From assembly GCF_041860085.1 (NCBI RefSeq), contig NZ_CP124747.1:5975001-6039000 (forward strand): a DNA stretch of 64,000 nucleotides, written 5' to 3'. The notes under the pieces were generated by a model. That model made no database searches. It saw nothing but the letters and a program-made list of their open reading frames with translations, and was not told the DNA's origin. This document shows positions 1 to 8,376 of the stretch, in pieces. The translations under genes and the position numbers were made by a program. The DNA is from Schlesneria sp. DSM 10557. GTDB lineage: Bacteria; Planctomycetota; Planctomycetia; Planctomycetales; Planctomycetaceae. How positions within the stretch are numbered: position 1 is the stretch's first letter; each line of letters begins with the position of its first letter.

Positions 1-67
1 AGTCCCCTTTATCGATCGAGTGCAGCAGTTTTTGGCTGAGTTCCAGAAGCTCTACTTCAGCAGACAT
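1..67 (-). CDS. N-terminus of a small protein, cut by window edge (possible DUF4440/CaMKII-association-like fold)
   Basis: Reading leftward from an ATG at 67, 22 codons stay open to the window edge and begin MSAEVELLELSQKLL. A Shine-Dalgarno AAGGAA lies at 76-81, eight bases before the ATG, which supports a real gene start. The amphipathic helix followed by a short turn (SIDKGD) resembles the first helix of NTF2-like/DUF4440 or CaMKII-association-domain proteins, which often open with a pattern like LLELNQ-LLxxI-xGD. That assignment is inference from 22 residues only. The gene is divergent from the ABC cluster that starts at 450. Confidence 0.5.
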   Translation of the reverse strand, partial: MSAEVELLELSQKLLHSIDKGD

Positions 68-449
68 CCGTCATATTCCTTGTGTACAAAATTGGGATCA
101 TTCGATCGGCCGCCCGATGAGGCTGCCGTGGGTGTCGCAGAGGGTGTGCTGAAATTTCTCCACACCAGGTCTCCACATTCCCCGTATGACTCGCTCGATC
201 ATGCGAGTTAAGATCACACAGCATAATGAACCTTTTGCTGTCAGGGAACGAGCGGCCGGACGCATTTTTCCCTCAAAATGGGGTCAGGTTTCGGCTCCCA
301 CAAATTTCCGTCGCCAATACTGTTTCAATTTTTGTCAATTAGTGTCATCTTATCACCATTCAGACGGAATGCCTTGAAGCGGCTGAGGCGTGAGGCTGCT
401 GCCGGGACCTGTCACTGCGGTGTCGTGCTGTTGCGCAGAAGGGAAGGAC
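68..449. other. Divergent intergenic region
   Basis: About 380 bases separate the leftward partial gene from the rightward ABC cluster, so both promoters should lie here. No clear coding sequence, repeat or strong hairpin was seen. I could not pick out a convincing -35/-10 pair. Confidence 0.4.
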
Positions 450-2378
450 ATGGGAACATCGTCTACGGCCAGATTCTGGCGCACACAGGCAACGCTCGCA
501 CGAACCCACTCCCTGTGGCTGATTTGTGTCAGTCTGGCGTGGGGAGTTTTCTCGTCGTCGGCACTCGCAGTGGATGTTTCCGACTATAAGTGGGGATTCA
601 ACGGCAAGGTGGCGCCGCACCGATTCAACGTCCTGTCGGTGCTTGTGAACAACCCTACACCTCAACCATTCGAGGGAAATATCTATCTGCGGAAGTCGCT
701 GGGGGGAGCGGGGACTGTGGATGCGACGCTGGTCGAGTCCGTGACCCTGTCGCCCAACTCGTCAAAGTGGGTTCAGTTTTACCCGTATATCGTCAGTGAA
801 GGCTCTTACAGAAGCGAGTCGTGGCGGGTCTCCTACAAGGGGGGCTATTACGATCTGCCAGAACCCCGATTCGCCAAATATCAGCGAGTGATTCTGGATG
901 ACCCGAACGCGGTTTCAGGGAAGGGGGGCGGAATCAAATTCCACCTGCCTGACAATCTGTTTCCTCCGTTTGTGATTGCGACGGACGGCCTGCAACTGGT
1001 CGTCCTTGACCACGTCCCGCGCTGGGAAGAGTCGCGCCGCCAATCCTTTCTTGACTGGCTTTATCTCGGCGGAACTGTCGTCGTCCTGCACGACACCAGC
1101 GGAAAATTCCCCGATTTCACGGGCCCCATGAGCGTTCTGAAAACTCCTCTGGACGATGTGCGATACGGCGCGGGCCGCGTGCTGTATATTCCTCTCACCC
1201 GCTCCCAGTTCAGCGAAGCGGAGCTGAAACAGGCCTGCGCAGGGTTGCCCAAAAACCACCTTCCACCAAACTCGGAAAGCACTGACGATATCGTCGACCG
1301 GGTGGAGGAAACTGAGGAAAACGTCCCGCAGCAGAACTTGAATTATAACATGAGCGAGGGGACTGACCCGTTCAAGTCGACCGCGTTCCTGTCCCAGCTC
1401 AAGCAGATGACCAAGCCAAATCATAACTGGGTCCTGCTCCACATGATGTTCTGGGCCTACATCCTGCTGATCTTCCCGGGCTGTTACCTGCTGGGGAAAA
1501 AATGGTCTGATTTTCGAGTCGTCTATGCGGGGCTGCTCGGGACAGTAGCACTCTTCAGCCTGCTGTTCTCTTACGTTGGTCAGCGTGGTTATGGCGAAGC
1601 CACCGCCGTACATACCGTCGCCATTGCCAAGCCGTTGCCCGGGGGACAGATGGACGTCTGCAGCTGGTCGAACATATTCGTCACGACCGGTGCATATTAC
1701 GATGTCCGGCACAATGCATTCGCGGCACTCTACTCGACCTGTAATGAGCATGAGCAGGTCAAGGGTGAGGTCAACAATGGTGCCGAAGCACTATTCAAAG
1801 TCGATATTCCTCCCTTCTCGAATCGCGAACTGGCAGCACGCGCGAAAATGCCCATCGAAGGGCCGCAACTCAAAATTACTGATGTGAAGTTTACTGGCAG
1901 ACAGTTGTCGAAGCTGGATATTGACGTCAGCGGTCTCAAACCGGAAGACGTACAAAAGCAGTACGCCCTGATCGGCAATTCGTTTTACCTGCTGAAATGG
2001 GACGACGGTAAACTGGTGATGTCTGCTGAGACAGGGAACGTCGTCGGGATGCTGCGGGTTCAGGAAAAGCAGACTCAGTATCCCTATGGATTTAACTACG
2101 GATATGAATATGGGGATCAAACACCTGTGAGCGTACGCTACACGCAGATGTTCGATCTACTGCTGTCTCGCAGCATGAGTGTCAGCCGTACTTCCGACGC
2201 AGAACAGTATCGACTTCCACCCGGTCTCGTTCGTGTCTTCCTCTACGCCCGAATTCCGCCGGAATTCGGCATTCAAAATCCACTGCTCGGAAAGCAGGAA
2301 GGTTGGGTCCTCTACTGCATCGACCTGACGGCGACGGAAGAAAGTGTCACTCCAACCGCCGGTCCCGTAGCGAAATAA
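450..2378 (+). CDS. Membrane protein of ABC export cluster, with GATase-like extracytoplasmic domain
   Basis: This 642-residue protein has no named family that I can assign. The start at 450 is chosen over an upstream GTG/ATG option at 390 because GGAAGG at 442-447 precedes it and a signal peptide then follows directly (hydrophobic LWLICVSLAW, cleavage near ALA-VD at about residue 39). A beta-rich region follows (about 40-160), then a segment at about 185-215 with the pattern VLDHVPRWEE...GGTVVVLH, which resembles the glutamine-amidotransferase-like fold of GldG/DUF4350-type ABC accessory proteins. Two membrane helices lie at about 327-349 and 357-377, and a soluble C-terminal domain follows. 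It sits 63 bases before an ABC ATPase and upstream of a permease, so it is probably the accessory subunit of that transporter. Substrate unknown. Confidence 0.7.
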   Translation: MGTSSTARFWRTQATLARTHSLWLICVSLAWGVFSSSALAVDVSDYKWGFNGKVAPHRFNVLSVLVNNPTPQPFEGNIYLRKSLGGAGTVDATLVESVTLSPNSSKWVQFYPYIVSEGSYRSESWRVSYKGGYYDLPEPRFAKYQRVILDDPNAVSGKGGGIKFHLPDNLFPPFVIATDGLQLVVLDHVPRWEESRRQSFLDWLYLGGTVVVLHDTSGKFPDFTGPMSVLKTPLDDVRYGAGRVLYIPLTRSQFSEAELKQACAGLPKNHLPPNSESTDDIVDRVEETEENVPQQNLNYNMSEGTDPFKSTAFLSQLKQMTKPNHNWVLLHMMFWAYILLIFPGCYLLGKKWSDFRVVYAGLLGTVALFSLLFSYVGQRGYGEATAVHTVAIAKPLPGGQMDVCSWSNIFVTTGAYYDVRHNAFAALYSTCNEHEQVKGEVNNGAEALFKVDIPPFSNRELAARAKMPIEGPQLKITDVKFTGRQLSKLDIDVSGLKPEDVQKQYALIGNSFYLLKWDDGKLVMSAETGNVVGMLRVQEKQTQYPYGFNYGYEYGDQTPVSVRYTQMFDLLLSRSMSVSRTSDAEQYRLPPGLVRVFLYARIPPEFGIQNPLLGKQEGWVLYCIDLTATEESVTPTAGPVAK

Positions 2379-2441
2379 TCTCCAAATTCTTCAGCTGAGT
2401 TCTTTTCCGTCTTACTCACGACAACGCCGAAAGCCCCTCAC

Positions 2442-3410
2442 ATGAGCAATTCGACGAACGGCAGTGCAACGCGTCCGGTCATTGAAGTCGATGATGTCGT
2501 CCACTCTTACAAAGGACGACGTGCTCTGGACCATGTCAGCTTCAAAGTGATGCCGCAGTCGCTGCATGGATTTGTCGGGCCCAACGGGGCCGGAAAGACG
2601 ACGTCGCTGAAGATCATCTGCACCCTGCTCCGGCCGCAGTTTGGAATTGTGAAAGTCTTCGGGCACGACGTTGTCGATGAACAGAAGCTGGTCCGTCGTA
2701 AAATCGGGTTCATGCCGGATCACTTCAGTACGTACCGGCAGATGACCGTGTACGAGTATCTCGATTTCTTCGCTGCTGCCTACGGTTTACCCTTTGCTCA
2801 GCGGACGCAGGTCATTGATGAAGTTCTCGCCTTGACCGATATGGAAAAGCGAAAGAACGATCTGATCAGTGGCCTGTCTCGGGGGATGCAGCAGCGGACA
2901 AGCCTGGCACGCGTGCTGGTCAATGACCCGGAACTGTTGTTGCTCGACGAACCCGCTTCCGGACTCGATCCACGTGCCCGCATCGAACTCATGGAAATCC
3001 TGAAGGCACTGCGGTCGATGGGAAAAACGATCTTCATCAGCTCGCATATTCTGCCGGAGTTGGCCGAGCTGTGTGACTCAGTGACGATCATCGACAAGGG
3101 CAAGGTGATGTACAGCGGTTCGATGAGCGGCCTGCAGACTTCGTCCAACGAGTATCCGACCTGGCGTGTCACGCTGGATTCTGAAGTCGAAGGAATCGCC
3201 GAGCAGATCCTGGGACTGCCCGGGATTATCAGTGTTGACCAGGTGGAGGGACGACCGGATTATCGCGTTGCATACGACTGGACGGTAACCGACCGCAACA
3301 GCCTGCTACGGGGAATCCTGGACCTGGGAGCACCGATTACTGCGTTTACAGAAGACAAACGGCATCTCAACGATGCGTTTATGGATCTGACTACAAAAGG
3401 GGTTAAATAG
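2442..3410 (+). CDS. ABC transporter ATP-binding protein
   Basis: This 322-residue ABC-2 type ATPase would power export or membrane remodelling through the adjacent permease. Visible motifs are Walker A GPNGAGKTT (46-54), signature LSRGMQ (145-150) and Walker B LLLLDEP (165-171), with a switch histidine in SSHILPELAE. The Q-loop position reads MPDHF rather than the usual PQ, a variation also found in some ABC-2 ATPases. After about residue 225 there is a roughly 95-residue extension typical of this class. The gene lies between the GATase-like membrane protein and the 12-TM permease, all rightward, so the three are probably one transporter. Substrate cannot be read from sequence. Confidence 0.93.
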   Translation: MSNSTNGSATRPVIEVDDVVHSYKGRRALDHVSFKVMPQSLHGFVGPNGAGKTTSLKIICTLLRPQFGIVKVFGHDVVDEQKLVRRKIGFMPDHFSTYRQMTVYEYLDFFAAAYGLPFAQRTQVIDEVLALTDMEKRKNDLISGLSRGMQQRTSLARVLVNDPELLLLDEPASGLDPRARIELMEILKALRSMGKTIFISSHILPELAELCDSVTIIDKGKVMYSGSMSGLQTSSNEYPTWRVTLDSEVEGIAEQILGLPGIISVDQVEGRPDYRVAYDWTVTDRNSLLRGILDLGAPITAFTEDKRHLNDAFMDLTTKGVK

Positions 3411-3646
3411 CTCGTGGTGGCAGGCGAGACACCTCTCACGCTCTGTTTACTCGATTACGCAACGCGTTTTAGCGGTTTTGTGCTGCTCGATTTCCCAACT
3501 CTGCGTCCAGGAGCGATCGTTGCTTATGCCGTTACTTCGTCATCGTCGATGCCGCGTGAAATCCCGCTCATGCCAGTTTGACCTGCCGACTCCTGAATTC
3601 GTCCCATCGTGTTGAACCGGATCATTCATTTTACCCGAGTCGTTCT

Positions 3647-5221
3647 ATGTACTATGGCGTAGTGGCGCTGCTGACTCGAGCTTTAAGGCAGGATGCGCGG
3701 CAGTTTCGAAATCATCTGTTCCGACTCGCGTTTGTTGGCTTTATTTATCTGTCTCTGTTGATCGCCGGAATTCAGAGCTTTGTTCTGGGGGCACCCGGAC
3801 TAAGGTTCTTTGAAAATATTGCCTGGCTGAATTTGTTCTTTATCACCTGCGCAGGAATTGGCTTCTTCTCGTCTGCAATCACAGAAGAAAAGGAAGAAGA
3901 GACCATCGGTTTGCTGCAAATGGCTGGATTGAACCATATCGGTATTCTGCTCGGCAAATCGACCAGCCGACTGATTCAGGTCCTGCTGCTGCTGGTCGTG
4001 CAGTTTCCATTCATGTTGCTGGCGGTCACGCTGGGGGGGGTCACGACGCACCAGCTCTTTGCCGCGTACGTAGACATGATTGCGTACACGGTTCTCCTCG
4101 CGAATGTGGCTTTGGTCTGCTCGGTCTGTTTCAAACGCGGCGGCAGTGCAGCGGGAGCGACCACGTTGTTGATGATTCTCTATGCCGTCGTGCCAGGAAT
4201 TGCATCCTTGGGACTACGGGACCTGCTCGCGAGTGGCTGGACGAAGTCGGAATGGTGGAAATCGGCGATCCTCACGACGCTCGAATGGCTGCAGAGTTCG
4301 AGCGTGTTTTTTGAGATCAATTCCGTCCTGCAGACAGGTTTTGATCAGCCGATCCTCACAAAGCAGGTCATCTCGAACGTCGTTGCGGGCATTTTCTTCT
4401 TCGGCCTGGCCTGGCTATTGTTTGGTCCGTGTGTGCAGAACGCGGATGCGGGCGGTGACTCACGCGGTGCCGTATTGAAATCGACATCGCGAGTCCGGTT
4501 TCTTAGTGCCGGACGTGCCTGGATCAATCCACTCAGTTGGAAGGATTTTCATTTTATCGGTGGCGGGACTTCGCACCTGATTGTGAAGTTCATGGCCTAT
4601 GTCGGCTTACTGATTCTGATCGCAGTCATCTCGCAATATCCGGGGAACTGGCTTGGGATGACTTTTGCGGAATTTCCTTCAGTGTACTTCTCGATCATGC
4701 TTGGAGCATTGATTCTTGAGGCGAGCATCTTGGCATCGCGCGTTTTCCATGATGAGATTCGCCTGCAGACAATGTCATCGTTGCTGATGTTGCCACGATC
4801 CATTCCCTACATTGCCTACTCAAAAGTGGCGGGGTGCATCATTGGATTGGCTCCGGCAGCAATTTGTCTCGTCGCCGCTACGCTCCTGTTGCCTGACTTT
4901 CAGCCTCGCGATTTGGGGAACTTGCTGGCCGAGCCCGCCTTCTGGGGGGTTATCATGATTGTCCTGGTTTTTCTGCATCTCGTCGCGCTGCTGAGCCTCT
5001 TCGTGAAATGGGGGTCGCTTCCTCTCGCCTTTTTCCTGATGGGACCGATTTCCTTCTGTTGCCCAATCTGGCAAGTGGTGTTCATTTTCAGTCAACAAGT
5101 CACGAACGATTTCTGGGGTAAGCTTCCAGCGACGATGACCGTCTGGGTGCTGATCGGGCTGATTTGTTTCGTCTTTCAGATGATGATTGCAGCACGATTG
5201 CAGGAACTCGGGACGAAATGA
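3647..5221 (+). CDS. ABC-2 type permease, about 12 TM helices
   Basis: This integral membrane protein (524 residues) is the likely permease partner of the preceding ATPase. I count about twelve hydrophobic helices, from FRLAFVGFIYLSLLIAG near the N-terminus to VWVLIGLICFVFQMMIA at the C-terminus. A conserved ABC-2 style cytoplasmic loop, TEEKEEETIGLLQMAGL, lies after the second helix; it resembles the E-R-x-x-G-T/L-x-x-L coupling segment of ABC-2 permeases. An open frame extends upstream to 3578, but the ATG at 3647 (MYYGVVALL) is preferred because upstream residues are polar and unlike the family. A 236-base gap separates it from the ATPase gene, so it may have its own promoter. Confidence 0.85.
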   Translation: MYYGVVALLTRALRQDARQFRNHLFRLAFVGFIYLSLLIAGIQSFVLGAPGLRFFENIAWLNLFFITCAGIGFFSSAITEEKEEETIGLLQMAGLNHIGILLGKSTSRLIQVLLLLVVQFPFMLLAVTLGGVTTHQLFAAYVDMIAYTVLLANVALVCSVCFKRGGSAAGATTLLMILYAVVPGIASLGLRDLLASGWTKSEWWKSAILTTLEWLQSSSVFFEINSVLQTGFDQPILTKQVISNVVAGIFFFGLAWLLFGPCVQNADAGGDSRGAVLKSTSRVRFLSAGRAWINPLSWKDFHFIGGGTSHLIVKFMAYVGLLILIAVISQYPGNWLGMTFAEFPSVYFSIMLGALILEASILASRVFHDEIRLQTMSSLLMLPRSIPYIAYSKVAGCIIGLAPAAICLVAATLLLPDFQPRDLGNLLAEPAFWGVIMIVLVFLHLVALLSLFVKWGSLPLAFFLMGPISFCCPIWQVVFIFSQQVTNDFWGKLPATMTVWVLIGLICFVFQMMIAARLQELGTK

Positions 5222-5343
5222 CTCTGGACACCATTGCCGGTGTCAAAGCTGGCTGGCAGCGTGTGGGCTCTGCGGTATCATGCAGTTGGATTTGACCGAC
5301 CCGAATTCTGATTCGCTGTTCCTGTTGCCCACCGGAATCGACT

Positions 5344-6771
5344 ATGTCCCAAATCGACAGTCTGCATCGGCAGCACCTCTTGTCCCGACGAGACGTATTA
5401 AGTCGAGCGGGAGCAGGTTTTGGTGCGATAGCGCTGGCCGGGATGTTTGCGGAGGAACAGAACCTTCTCGGAGCCCCTGAATCACCGCTCTTTTTACCTC
5501 ACAAAGCAGGAACCGCACGGAATGTGATTTTCCTGTTTATGGACGGGGGGCCAAGTCATCTCGATACGTTTGATCCGAAGCCCCTCGTGAATGAGTATGC
5601 GGGAAAGCCTCTGCCCCCTTCGATTAAACGCGTGATCACTCCTATGGGGGTCACCGAGAACGGCCTGCTCGCCTCCAAAAGAACCTGGAAAAATTGCGGA
5701 CAAAGCGGCCTGCCGGTTTCTGACTGGTATCCCCGCGTCGGCGAATGGATGGACGATATCTGCGTGATTCGGTCCTGTACTTCGGACGCATTGAATCACG
5801 TGGGGGGCGTGACTCAGATGAACACCGGCAGCATTCTCGGCGGGCGGCCGAGTCTGGGGGCCTGGGTCCACTATGGATTGGGTTCCGAAAATCGCAATCT
5901 CCCGGGGTATGTTGTGCTTCTGGACGGCGACCGAGAACCGCCCGGAGGAAACCGGGTGTGGGGAGCAGGATTTATGTCCGCAGGTCACCAGGGGACCAAG
6001 TTCCTGCCTGGCGACCATCCCATCCTGCACCTGAGCTCTCCCGCAGAGATCAGCGACCATCGCCAACGACGGAAGCTCGATTACATCAATCAGATCAATA
6101 GAGACCATCTGGCTCGTCGCCCAGGTGATAGTGAGCTCGAGGCTCGCATTGCTTCCTATGAACTTGCCTTTCAGATGCAGGCCCATGCCCCGGAAGCGGT
6201 GAATCTCGCCGAAGAATCCCAAGCCACCCACGAGGTCTATGGACTCAATCAGAAGCGAACACAAGCCTTCGGCAAGAACTGTCTGCTGGCAAGACGGCTG
6301 ATCGAACGGGGCGTCCGCTTCGTTCAGGTCTATTCGGGCTCGGGCAGTCGGTGGGACGCCCATGCGAAGATCGAGCAGAACCATACCGAACTTTGCGGAG
6401 CGACTGATCAACCGATTGCGGCACTTCTCCAAGACCTCAAGCAGCGCGGACTTCTCGAAGAAACCCTGGTCGTGTGGGGAGGAGAATTCGGGCGGACACC
6501 GATGAGTGAGAAGGGGGATGGACGTGATCATAACCCCTATGGCTTCACAATGTGGCTGGCAGGGGGAGGGGTCAAAGGGGGACAAATCATCGGAGCGACG
6601 GATGATTTCGGGATGCACGCTGTTTCACGTCCCGTCCACGTGCATAGTCTTCACGCCACAATTCTGGCAGCATTAGGACTGGATCACACAGAGGTGATCT
6701 ATCGGTTACAGGGGAGGCCGGAACGGCCGACGGTCAACGAAGGTGAAGTCATTGATGAAGTCTTCGGCTGA
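5344..6771 (+). CDS. DUF1501 family protein, Tat-exported
   Basis: This 475-residue member of the DUF1501 family (alkaline-phosphatase/sulfatase-like fold) is abundant in planctomycetes and of unknown activity. The N-terminus has a twin-arginine signal (SRRDVLSRAG, then a hydrophobic stretch GAIALAGMF). Family hallmarks are FLFMDGGPSHLDTFDPKP near residue 60 and WGGEFGRTP near 380, followed by GRDHNPYGFTMWLAGGG, which together would form the metal-site core. It starts 122 bases after the ABC permease and is followed 26 bases later by a second DUF1501 gene. DUF1501 genes often neighbour DUF1549/DUF1553 cytochrome-like genes, but none is present here. Confidence 0.92.
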   Translation: MSQIDSLHRQHLLSRRDVLSRAGAGFGAIALAGMFAEEQNLLGAPESPLFLPHKAGTARNVIFLFMDGGPSHLDTFDPKPLVNEYAGKPLPPSIKRVITPMGVTENGLLASKRTWKNCGQSGLPVSDWYPRVGEWMDDICVIRSCTSDALNHVGGVTQMNTGSILGGRPSLGAWVHYGLGSENRNLPGYVVLLDGDREPPGGNRVWGAGFMSAGHQGTKFLPGDHPILHLSSPAEISDHRQRRKLDYINQINRDHLARRPGDSELEARIASYELAFQMQAHAPEAVNLAEESQATHEVYGLNQKRTQAFGKNCLLARRLIERGVRFVQVYSGSGSRWDAHAKIEQNHTELCGATDQPIAALLQDLKQRGLLEETLVVWGGEFGRTPMSEKGDGRDHNPYGFTMWLAGGGVKGGQIIGATDDFGMHAVSRPVHVHSLHATILAALGLDHTEVIYRLQGRPERPTVNEGEVIDEVFG

Positions 6772-6783
6772 GCAAGTTTTGAT

Positions 6784-6789
6784 GAGGAG
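6784..6789 (+). promoter_or_regulatory. Shine-Dalgarno deciding DUF1501 start
   Basis: GAGGAG lies eight bases before the ATG at 6798 and five before the in-frame TTG at 6795. Spacing favours the ATG. Confidence 0.7.
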
Positions 6790-6797
6790 ACAAATTG

Positions 6798-8246
6798 ATG
6801 TCGCTTCGGTTTGTCGCCGATGATCTGGCGGGCCTGCGGATCGATCGGCGTGAATGGTTGCGAATCGGAGGTCGTGCGGGGCTCGGATGCGGAATCGCAT
6901 CGTCACTGAGTCAGCAAACCGCTTTCTCCGCTGACTTGGCCCATGTTTTGTCCCGCCCCGACGGGTTTGGGCGAGCCAAGTCGGTCGTCGTGCTCTATGC
7001 GAGTGGAGGACAGAGTCAGCTTGAGACCTGGGATCCCAAACCGGACGCACCTGAGCAGATCCGAGGCGAGTTTTCCTCCATAGAGACCTCGATCCCCGGC
7101 GTTCGGCTTTGTGAATATCTGCCGCGGATGGCTCGACTCGCGGATCAGTACACAATCATCCGGTCGATGTCGCATGATGACCTCGACCACGGTTCCGCCA
7201 TTTATCTGTCGTTGACCGGTCAGTTTCACCCGCAGAAGTCTTCTAACTTTCCTCCCCGACCTGAGGATGCTCCTTCCCTGGGGGCGATCCTTCACCGAGT
7301 TCGTCCCACTTCCCTGTTCCCGTATTCGGCCATTGATCTGAATGGGCCCGTTCTGATTCCTGATCTCCCTTCCCCCGGTCAGGATGGTGGATTTCTCGGG
7401 CGGACCTACGAACCGCTTATGGTGGGTGATGTCACGGCCCCCTCTGCGATCTTGAACGGATTGGAACCACTACCCAAGCTTCCAACGATCCGGCAATCGG
7501 CCAGAAGCTCGCTGCTGGCCACGATCGATCGAGCTCGCGATCAACTGGAGAATCATCGTTCGACCAGAGCGATGAGTGAGCTTTACCGGCAGGCCTACAC
7601 GCTACTGGCAAACCCGAAATGTCGGCTTGCATTTGATCTGACACAAGAGCCTGAAGCGGTGCGAAACCGTTACGGTCGTTTTCGGTCGGGCCAGGCCTGC
7701 CTGCTGGCTCGGCGTCTGGTCGAGGCAGAAGTGCCGTTGATTACGGTGTTCCTCAACGAGAGTATTCGAGGACAGGATAATGAATTCGGCGTCACTGACG
7801 CTTATGGCTGGGACACGCACAATGACATTTTCGACTCAATGAAAGCTCATCTGCTTCCCCGGTTCGATTTTTCTGTCTCAGCCTTGCTTGAGGATCTGCA
7901 AACCCGTGGATTACTAGACACGACTCTGGTCGTCTGCATGGGCGAGTTTGGGCGAGCACCCCGAGTTGCGGTGGAGCCCAATTTCAAAGGAAGTTCGCCA
8001 GGTCGCAAGCACTGGGCCACAGTTTACTCAATCATGCTTGCCGGGGCCGGAGTGGGTAAAGGACACGTCATCGGGGCGTCTGATCGAATCGGAGCCTATC
8101 CCGAATCGACACCTGTCTCCCCCGGCGATGTTGCCGCGACCATTTTTTCCTCACTGGGAATCGACCCTTCGGGACACTACAACGATCCGACCGGACGGCC
8201 AATTCCGCTCGCAACGGGACGTCCGGTGTCAGAGCTTTACCAGTAG
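6798..8246 (+). CDS. DUF1501 family protein, Tat-exported (second copy)
   Basis: This 482-residue DUF1501 protein is clearly diverged from its upstream neighbour. A TTG at 6795 could also start, but the ATG at 6798 has a well-spaced GAGGAG at 6784-6789. The Tat motif is DRREWLRIGG. Family blocks include VVLYASGGQSQLETWDPKP and CMGEFGRAPRV, in which the first residue pair differs from the WGGEFGRT of the other two copies in this window. It ends in SELYQ, like many family members. The stop codon TAG is the first three bases of a 26-bp tandem repeat (8244-8295). It probably forms an operon with the upstream DUF1501 gene. Confidence 0.92.
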   Translation: MSLRFVADDLAGLRIDRREWLRIGGRAGLGCGIASSLSQQTAFSADLAHVLSRPDGFGRAKSVVVLYASGGQSQLETWDPKPDAPEQIRGEFSSIETSIPGVRLCEYLPRMARLADQYTIIRSMSHDDLDHGSAIYLSLTGQFHPQKSSNFPPRPEDAPSLGAILHRVRPTSLFPYSAIDLNGPVLIPDLPSPGQDGGFLGRTYEPLMVGDVTAPSAILNGLEPLPKLPTIRQSARSSLLATIDRARDQLENHRSTRAMSELYRQAYTLLANPKCRLAFDLTQEPEAVRNRYGRFRSGQACLLARRLVEAEVPLITVFLNESIRGQDNEFGVTDAYGWDTHNDIFDSMKAHLLPRFDFSVSALLEDLQTRGLLDTTLVVCMGEFGRAPRVAVEPNFKGSSPGRKHWATVYSIMLAGAGVGKGHVIGASDRIGAYPESTPVSPGDVAATIFSSLGIDPSGHYNDPTGRPIPLATGRPVSELYQ

Positions 8247-8295
8247 TGTCGCCTGACAAAGTGTACCGGTAGTGTCGCCTGACAAAGTGTACCGG
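8244..8295. repeat. Perfect 26-bp tandem duplication overlapping a stop codon
   Basis: Two identical 26-base units lie head to tail at 8244-8269 and 8270-8295; each begins TAGTGTCGCCTGACAAAG and ends GTACCGG. The first TAG is the stop codon of the DUF1501 gene. The copies are perfect, so the duplication is recent or maintained. It may be an intergenic repeat family or a remnant of an element end; I could not check other copies. Confidence 0.95.
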
Positions 8296-8302
8296 CTCGA
8301 AA

Positions 8303-8338
8303 TTCTCAGAACGGTCTCAACGGAAGCCGGTCTGAGAA
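8303..8338. terminator. Hairpin between convergent genes, probable bidirectional terminator
   Basis: Arms at 8303-8314 (TTCTCAGAACGG) and 8327-8338 (CCGGTCTGAGAA) pair at 11 of 12 positions around a 12-base loop. It lies between the rightward DUF1501 gene and the leftward permease gene. There is no T tract on either side, so the terminator call is inference from structure and position. Confidence 0.6.
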
Positions 8339-8376
8339 CGCGGGCTCCCCTTTCGTACGATCCGGCGTCTTCGAAC

